Shown here: positions 32,275-37,524 of the stretch, in pieces
How positions within the stretch are numbered: the stretch's first letter is position 1
How the letters are laid out: every line of letters begins with the position of its first letter
Origin: Priapulus caudatus
Lineage: Eukaryota; Priapulida; Priapulimorpha; Priapulimorphida; Priapulidae
Length of the DNA stretch: 37,524 nt
Assembly: GCF_000485595.1 (NCBI RefSeq)
Contig: NW_014577785.1
Span: forward strand, 144,088 to 181,611
Direction of reading: 5' to 3'
Program-made: the position numbers and the translations under genes
Notes under the pieces: generated by a model
Databases searched by the model: none
Seen by the model: only the letters and a program-made list of their open reading frames with translations
Told to the model about the DNA's origin: nothing

Positions 32275-32392
32275 CACATGATAACATGATAACATGATGA
32301 GGATTTACATGATAACATGACGGACGCACGCACGCACGCACGGACAATCAGGCGATTCTACAAGCTGCATCTGACTTCGTCAGATGAGCTAA
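32275..32392 (+). repeat. ACATGATA repeats and CATCTGAC hairpin tail motif
   Basis: Several ACATGATA units are followed by ACGC tetranucleotides, then GGCGATTCTACAAGCTGCAT and a perfect hairpin CATCTGAC-TTC-GTCAGATG, then GAGCTAA. The same terminal arrangement ends the repeat at 25606. Confidence 0.7.
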
Positions 32393-32667
32393 TAAAATCA
32401 TAAAATGATATCAAATACGAAGAAAATTTACCGCCAAAGTTTTATCGCCTATGTGATCTTCACCGCGGAACGGACCCCGCTCGAATTCCCCCCTACAACC
32501 ACTGCCACCAAGCCAGCGTTAGACATACACCAATAGCGGATGCCATCTGCGCTAACGAAACGCATTTCTTCAGTGATTTCTCTCGGTATTTCTTTCTCGC
32601 TGTGTATCTAATGCTCGATCCCACAACCCTCGCGAGCGACTTTCGAAAGCGCTCGGCCATTATATTA

Positions 32668-32729
32668 TATTATTATTAGAAGTAGATAATAAGGAATTCC
32701 CTATTATCTACTTCTGTTATTATTAAATA
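32668..32729. repeat. Near-perfect palindrome around GGAATTCC
   Basis: AGAAGTAGATAATA on the left is mirrored by TATTATCTACTTCT on the right, with TTATTATTA and TAATAATA extensions and an 8-base GGAATTCC centre. The stem is about 24 bp with one or two mismatches. Confidence 0.85.
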
Positions 32730-32929
32730 TTTCGCAGATTGCATTTCACGCGCTCGAATTCGCAATCGTTCCTCACCGCTGCGCTGTTCTGTTTCATCAT
32801 CTCACTAGCTCAGCACTGAGACCCGGAGTGATAGCTGCTATCTTTCTTTTCGGTAAGTGTATTACTAGCATAGCTGGCATCCTGCCAGGTTGAACGTCAC
32901 GCTCAGCTGCGGTGGCGCGAGCGGGCGCA

Positions 32930-33095
32930 GGAAAGGGAGAGAGAGGGCAAGGGAGAGGGAAAGGGAGCGGGAGGTGGAGAGGGAAAGGGAGCGGGAGGTG
33001 GAGGGAAAGGGAGCGGGAGAGGGAGAGGGGAAGGGAGCGGTAGCGGGTGAGGGAGAGGGAAAGGGAGAGGGAGCGGAAGGGGAATCGGAGATGAC
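32930..33095. repeat. GGGA-rich purine minisatellite
   Basis: Units of about 24 bp based on GGGAAAGGGAGCGGGAGGTG, becoming irregular GAGAGGG/GGGAGCGG to the right. The Arg/Glu/Gly frame across it uses a TTG start and is not credible. Confidence 0.9.
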
Positions 33096-33880
33096 AGGTC
33101 GACCAGTATTTAATTAGTTGTTGGTACTGATTTCATGCTTGCCTTGTTCAATCTCTTCAACTCTACCTTCTATTCCCCCATTTACCTATCACCCTATCCT
33201 TTTTCCGTTCTCCGTCTCGGCTCAACACTACACAGGATATATGCACCTGCTGTTTTTGCTTCTATGGCCTCACAGCTTGTGGATGTGTGTAATAGAACAG
33301 TGGCATACAGGATATATGCACCTGCTGTTTTTTCTTCTATGGTTTCACAGCTTGTGGATGAGTTTAATGGAGCGACTTCACAGGACAATAACCTGTTAAA
33401 TTTTGCATGGATCGACAGCTTTATGTGCCAGGGCTGTTTAATTGAACGAGTATGAATGAAAATGTTGTGTGGCTTAACAGCTCATGTGGACCTGCTTCAA
33501 TAAATGTGTGTGAACGGGCCGGGAAATACATATGGCTTCATGTTCAGTGAAGAGTAGAATTCCTCATAGAATTCAGGAATAGCTTCAGTTCTGCCTGCGC
33601 CTCCCGGGAAAACTGGGTTAACAAAGCCGTGGAAACCCCGGCGAGCGATGAACGTGAAGGGTGAGGTGGCACTGCGTGTCGATCGTGAACTTACAACGAG
33701 CTGCCACCCGGGGCCTGACACAGCAACGAGGGCACGCCGCCGCCGCGGCACACGAACACAGACCCAACTCTGCAAGGGCCACCATCAATCATCTATTAAC
33801 CAGATGCTCCCTCCCTCACATGCTCTGATGCGTATTGCCAGATCTCGGATTGGCAGCCGAATCTTTCCCATCATGTTACC

Positions 33881-34136
33881 AGCCGGATACAATCAGGAGT
33901 GTATAATATCAAGAGCGTATAAAGAAGGAGAGCGTACAACGGTGAAATGCTGAAACCATGTTGCAGCATTAGTCGAATTAAGAAACTTTGCCCGTTTTGT
34001 TTTTGACGATTCTTTGTGGTGTGATTGAGCTGTCATACCTTGCTAATATAAAACAATCCGCTTGTCCCTACGATGCCGCTACGCTGAGATAATGAGCAGT
34101 GAAAATCTGGTATTTTTGCCAAAAACCGACTCAAGA
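33881..34136 (+). repeat. Left arm of fold-back element (256 bp)
   Basis: Begins AGCCGGATACAATCAGGAGT and ends AAAAACCGACTCAAGA. It is the reverse complement of 34374-34632 with scattered mismatches. Shared blocks include GGAGAGCGTACAACGGTGAA, GACGATTCTTTG and GAGCAGTGAAAATCTGGTAT. Confidence 0.9.
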
Positions 34137-34373
34137 CTAGTGTGTGGCTAGTGTGTTGCTTCCGGTCGCCGCTGTGTACCGCCATGGTAGCGCTGACTCA
34201 TTACGTCAGTACTACAGAGTTTACTACATCCAGCGTGAGGTGGGCACAGGTGGGGGTCGTCACTATGGCAATAAATAACAGACGTCATTCATTCCACTTG
34301 TCAATCATTGACGGAAACACGCGAGGTTTCCCGAAGTTGTCTCAAAGCGAGAGACAGTCGCAGTCAGCAGGTA

Positions 34374-34632
34374 TCTCGAGTCGGTTTTTCGGCAAAAATA
34401 CCAGATTTTCACTGCTCATTTTCTCAGCTTAGGGGCATCGTATGGACATGTGGTTTGTTTTATATTAACAAGGTAGGACAGCTGATCAATAATACTGCAA
34501 AGAATCGTCAAAATAAAACGGGGAAAGTTTATTAATTCGACTAATACCGCAGCATGGTTTCAGCATTTCACCGTTGTACGCTCTCCTTCTTAATACGCTT
34601 TTGATAATATACACTCCTGATTGTATCCGGCT
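34374..34632 (-). repeat. Right arm of fold-back element (259 bp)
   Basis: Begins TCTCGAGTCGGTTTTTCGGC and ends TGATTGTATCCGGCT. It pairs with 33881-34136. A 237-bp spacer (34137-34373) with GCCATGGTAGCGCTGACTCA separates the arms. Confidence 0.9.
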
Positions 34633-34727
34633 CTTGATAATATAGATCTATAATATTCACTCCTGACACGAGGAAGGCATGTACGGAGGGGGTAGAGCAG
34701 ATTCGATTAGCAAGCTTTTCATTAACC

Positions 34728-34850
34728 CAAGGCTCGACACTAGCGGTGGCCCGGTGGCCCGGGGCCACCAAAACTTCATGTCGGGCCACCAAAATTTCCA
34801 AAAGTTAAAATTTGGTGGCCCGATCGGGCCACTAAAATTTCAAAGTGTCT
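34728..34850. mobile_element. GGTGGCCCG-rich dispersed repeat
   Basis: Starts AAGGCTCGACACTAGCGGTG. TCGGGCCACCAAAATTT and AAATTTGGTGGCCCGA form a near-perfect hairpin of about 16 bp (about 34783-34823). It directly abuts the end of copy B. I recall similar sequence from marine deuterostome and other invertebrate genomes, but cannot verify this. Confidence 0.55.
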
Positions 34851-34912
34851 ATGTGATAAAAATAATTGTTTCTTACGTGCTAATCTCATTCAAAAGAGAG
34901 CGAACGCACACG

Positions 34913-34914
<2 letters not shown>

Positions 34915-34952
<38 letters not shown>
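34915..34952. repeat. AT dinucleotide repeat
   Basis: About 17 AT units preceded by GCACACGCA. The same GCACACGCA-(AT)n junction occurs at 36233. Confidence 0.95.
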
Positions 34953-34953
<1 letters not shown>

Positions 34954-36230
34954 ATCATATGTATGGCGTATAAGATGGCGTATCCAGGTTTATATGCAGG
35001 TACAAGGTTATATACTAGGTGTTTTCAGTCACCTTTATAGAACGGTTACCCGTCCGTTAAGGACACATTTGGCGCTTCCTTTGATTAACAGGTATAGAGT
35101 GAAACTACCTCCATAGAAGTGGCGGATATATGCAGGTTGAACTGTACGCCTGTGAACAGCGTATTGCGCATAATAAACGTATTTATACCCTTATCCACAA
35201 TAAACCAAATCGTGACGTTTATAATGTATCATTACAAGTGAATAATAATTATAAATGTGACGTCATCGCTCTTGTTTTCGTTCTTACAAGCACATTATTG
35301 CATTTTATTACACGCAGGCTCATAACTCCTTCCTCTCTTAGCTCTTGGCAACCTTTTTGATTTGCCCCGTCCCAATTCTTTATCTTTACTCCCTCCGTGA
35401 ATCTTGTGCTAGCTGCCATATCCTTATCTCCCGGCATCCTTCGCTCCCATTGCTGTATTTTCTCCCTATAAGCTACGAATCGTGTGTTATTAACTGCGTT
35501 CCCTCTCACATAGGTGCTGCTTCTATAATTATAGAATAATTAATAAATCCATCAACTACAAGAATCCCCCAAAGATTCTCGCAGAACTTTAGACTGACTC
35601 GCAAGTCGTTGTTACGTCAATTAATAGACGCTTATATGCATCCCACGGGCATCAAACTGTTATATGTCGATTTAGTATCGGTCGCACGGTGCCTGTACAT
35701 TTCCTTCAATTTCGTGCACATGTGTACGCACTCTCGCACGTGTGTGCGTGCGTGCGTGCGTGCGTGCTCACGTGCGTGTATAGATAGCGTATCGTGATCA
35801 GGCCTGTCAACTTCGAACCCACTCGACAGTTTTAGCCATATGCAAACAGTTCGTGTTTGTGCAAACCGTCCCAATGATCTCGTAAAACCCTGCACCCCCC
35901 CCACCACCACCATCGATCAATCGTATCGCCTCTGCTAGAGAAGTAAACAACAAAAACCACAACGTACGCAGTCTCGCCGAGTAGAACGGAAAACGTAGCT
36001 TCCTTCCAGAATTCCTGCCAAGCTTCCCCTTCCCGGCTGAACACAGACAAAAAGGGGGCGCCTAGGGGGAAAAGTCACCCTGTTGTACCCGAGCGCTGGA
36101 CAACCCCCACTAACCCCTACGTTCCCCATACGTACCACCACTGCCCCAGCTGTCTACTAGGTCCTTTCTTCGTCCTTTTTTTATCCCTCGGTAAGCCGAC
36201 AACAACATTGTCAGCTGCCAAGTATATATA
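34953..36230. other. No gene seen
   Basis: Single-copy sequence with a CGTG tetranucleotide run at about 35725-35775. Frames of up to 93 codons (for example the minus-strand frame at 35632-35913) have no recognised features. Confidence 0.5.
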
Positions 36231-36239
36231 TACGCACAC

Positions 36240-36310
36240 GCAATATATATATATATATATATATCAAGAGCTAATCAATACCTATAATATATATATATAT
36301 ATATATATTG
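36240..36310. repeat. Two TA dinucleotide runs around TATCAAGAGCTAATCAATACC
   Basis: TA repeats at about 36241-36263 and 36286-36309 flank a 20-base TCAAGAGCTAATCAATACCT motif related to the arm of the hairpin at 37051-37112. Confidence 0.9.
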
Positions 36311-36404
36311 GAGAGATGCCAAACCCGCAGCCCGACACAACATGCGGGAACAATAGGAGTACGAGGGAAGGGACACTCGCGGTCCAGTTGGCGGGAGAAC
36401 CCCC

Positions 36405-36795
36405 ACCCATCCTCACCTTCACACCCCCACTCCACCCCACGCATCCACACACCCCCGCTCCACCTCCCACCCCCACTCCACCTTCCACTCCCCCGCTCAA
36501 CCCCCCCCCCCATCCTCACACCTCCACCCCACCACCCACCCATCCACCCACCCCACACATCCTCACACCCCACACATCCTCACACCACCACTTCACCTCC
36601 CACCCATCCTCACACCCCCGCTCCCCCCCATCCTCACACCCCCACTCAACCTCTCACGCATCCTCACACCTCCACTCCACCTCCCACCCATCCTCACACC
36701 CCCACTCCACCACCCACTCATCCTCACACCCCCGCTCCACCTCCCACCCATCCTCACACCTCCACTCCACCACCCACCCATTCTCACATCTCCAG
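36405..36795. repeat. 30-bp C-rich minisatellite, about 12 units
   Basis: The unit is CTCCACCTCCCACCCATCCT followed by CACACCCCCA. As 30 is a multiple of three, two plus-strand frames read Pro/His/Thr/Ser decapeptide repeats (36208-36912 and 36308-36907). Upstream and downstream sequence adds no domain or splice support. Confidence 0.93.
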
Positions 36796-37050
36796 GGGGA
36801 GAGGGGGACGAACAATGCCAGGTACGAGGGGGGGGGAAGGTGTCGTCACAGACGCTGGACAAACCGCGCGGGAAACACCTGGTGGGCGCACACGCACGTG
36901 CCTCTGAGGTAAGGTGAGCTGAACTGAGCCAAGATCCAGCCACCCGGGCCGTCTCAATAAGAACGTGATAGAATGAACACGAATCGTATTCACTATGAAC
37001 ATCCTCCTGTTTAGGTATTATCTAGTAGGTAACTCTTCAGGTACTCTTAT
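36796..37050. other. No gene seen
   Basis: Short single-copy segment with a G-rich run near 36829-36838. Confidence 0.5.
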
Positions 37051-37112
37051 ATCATCAAGAGCTAATAATACCTATTAGACTAATTAGAGGTATTATTAGC
37101 GCTTGATATCAT
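37051..37112. repeat. Hairpin with AGCTAATAATACCT arms
   Basis: ATCATCAAGAGCTAATAATA-CCT (37051-37073) pairs with AGG-TATTATTAGCGCTTGATATC (37088-37110) around a loop of about 14 bases. One arm recurs at 30147-30167 and, degenerate, at 36264-36283. Confidence 0.85.
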
Positions 37113-37147
37113 CTAATGATCCGTCGTGCATGCTGGTCAAATACTGC

Positions 37148-37266
37148 CCTCTACAAGACATAACCTCGCGCACGCACGCACGCACACGCACGCACGCACG
37201 CTACTGTACGGTGAACTAGGACCTCACTACCTGCACGCGCACCGTGTGTAGCCGCGTATGTGTGTG

Positions 37267-37298
<32 letters not shown>

Positions 37299-37303
37299 TG
37301 TGA

Positions 37304-37380
<77 letters not shown>

Positions 37381-37454
37381 GAGAGAAAGAAAGAGAAAGA
37401 AAGAGCGAGAGCGAGATGAAGAGAGAGAGAGAGAGAGAGCGAGAGAGCGAGAGA

Positions 37455-37497
<43 letters not shown>

Positions 37498-37524
37498 CGA
37501 GTAGAGAGAGGAGAGCGAGAGAGA
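37148..37524. repeat. ACGC, GTGC, GT and GA microsatellites at window end
   Basis: ACGC tetranucleotides at 37150-37202, GTGC at about 37267-37302, about 38 GT units at 37303-37379, then a GA-rich purine tract to the edge. The array runs off the window. Confidence 0.96.

Larger units (their letters stand above)
33229..34727 (+). mobile_element. Dispersed repeat copy B, most complete copy
   Basis: 33229-34060 matches copy A (21308-22189). 34040-34593 and 34590-34727 match copy C on either side of its insertion. It begins with two tandem units of about 78 bp (GGATATATGCACCTGCTGTT). Positions 33881-34632 form a fold-back structure. After the right arm it has a partial duplication of CTCTTGATAATATA. 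No frame is conserved with A or C, so it appears non-coding. Confidence 0.85.

Noticed and set aside
33497-33775. 92-codon minus-strand frame in dispersed repeat copy B
   Set aside because: The frame is not preserved in the matching part of copy A, and no transposase or reverse transcriptase motif is present.
36208-36912. Pro/His/Thr-rich frames of 199 and 234 codons
   Set aside because: The 30-bp minisatellite keeps two plus-strand frames and a Gly/Val-rich minus-strand frame open at once, so openness is uninformative.

Overview
The window looks like nuclear DNA of an animal, most likely a marine invertebrate; the phylum cannot be fixed from the sequence. The evidence is one spliced protein-coding gene with GT-AG introns and an animal-type TatD DNase product, TTAGGG-like tracts, very high microsatellite and minisatellite content, and several families of short non-coding inverted-repeat elements. 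No bacterial operon, phage, CRISPR array, rRNA or convincing tRNA was found.

The only gene I can defend is TATDN1, on the plus strand at 15305-21209. Five coding exons join in frame into a 307-residue protein that aligns end to end with animal TATDN1. Intron 3 (4,188 bp) is almost entirely repeat. It starts with an ACGC/CA-rich tract and continues with about 3.5 kb of a C-rich, CpG-rich minisatellite of 32-34 bp period. Long open frames on both strands there are artefacts of that array.

Left flank, 1-15304: an ACGC microsatellite; a three-copy composite tandem repeat (367-4258) with CT-rich minisatellites; a 42/62-bp minisatellite (4765-5395); triplet repeats; a terminal-inverted-repeat element with three internal 87-bp copies (6334-6785); a 295-bp dimer with a tail (7931-8640); GT tracts; a 17-unit 59-bp minisatellite (9713-10725); a 25-N assembly gap (12436-12460); and a small element with a telomere-like core (13348-13610).

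Right flank, 21210-37524: a dispersed repeat immediately after the TATDN1 stop codon (21308-22189) that recurs more completely at 33229-34727. The recurrence contains a fold-back structure with arms of about 257 bp. A third copy of the fold-back part (25607-27222) is split by a 910-bp TTAA-flanked insertion, for which 34590-34593 is the matching empty site. Further right are a 1.8-kb CT/TCTCTG array, two more copies of the telomere-like-core element (one carrying a nested 285-bp insertion), several minisatellites, and GT/GA microsatellites at the end.

Many repeat copies differ mainly by single-base insertions and deletions, and noisy and clean units sit side by side in the same array. This suggests uneven polishing of a long-read assembly, so copy divergences should not be read as ages. 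I saw no new multi-gene system. The points of interest are the element architecture and the minisatellite-filled intron.
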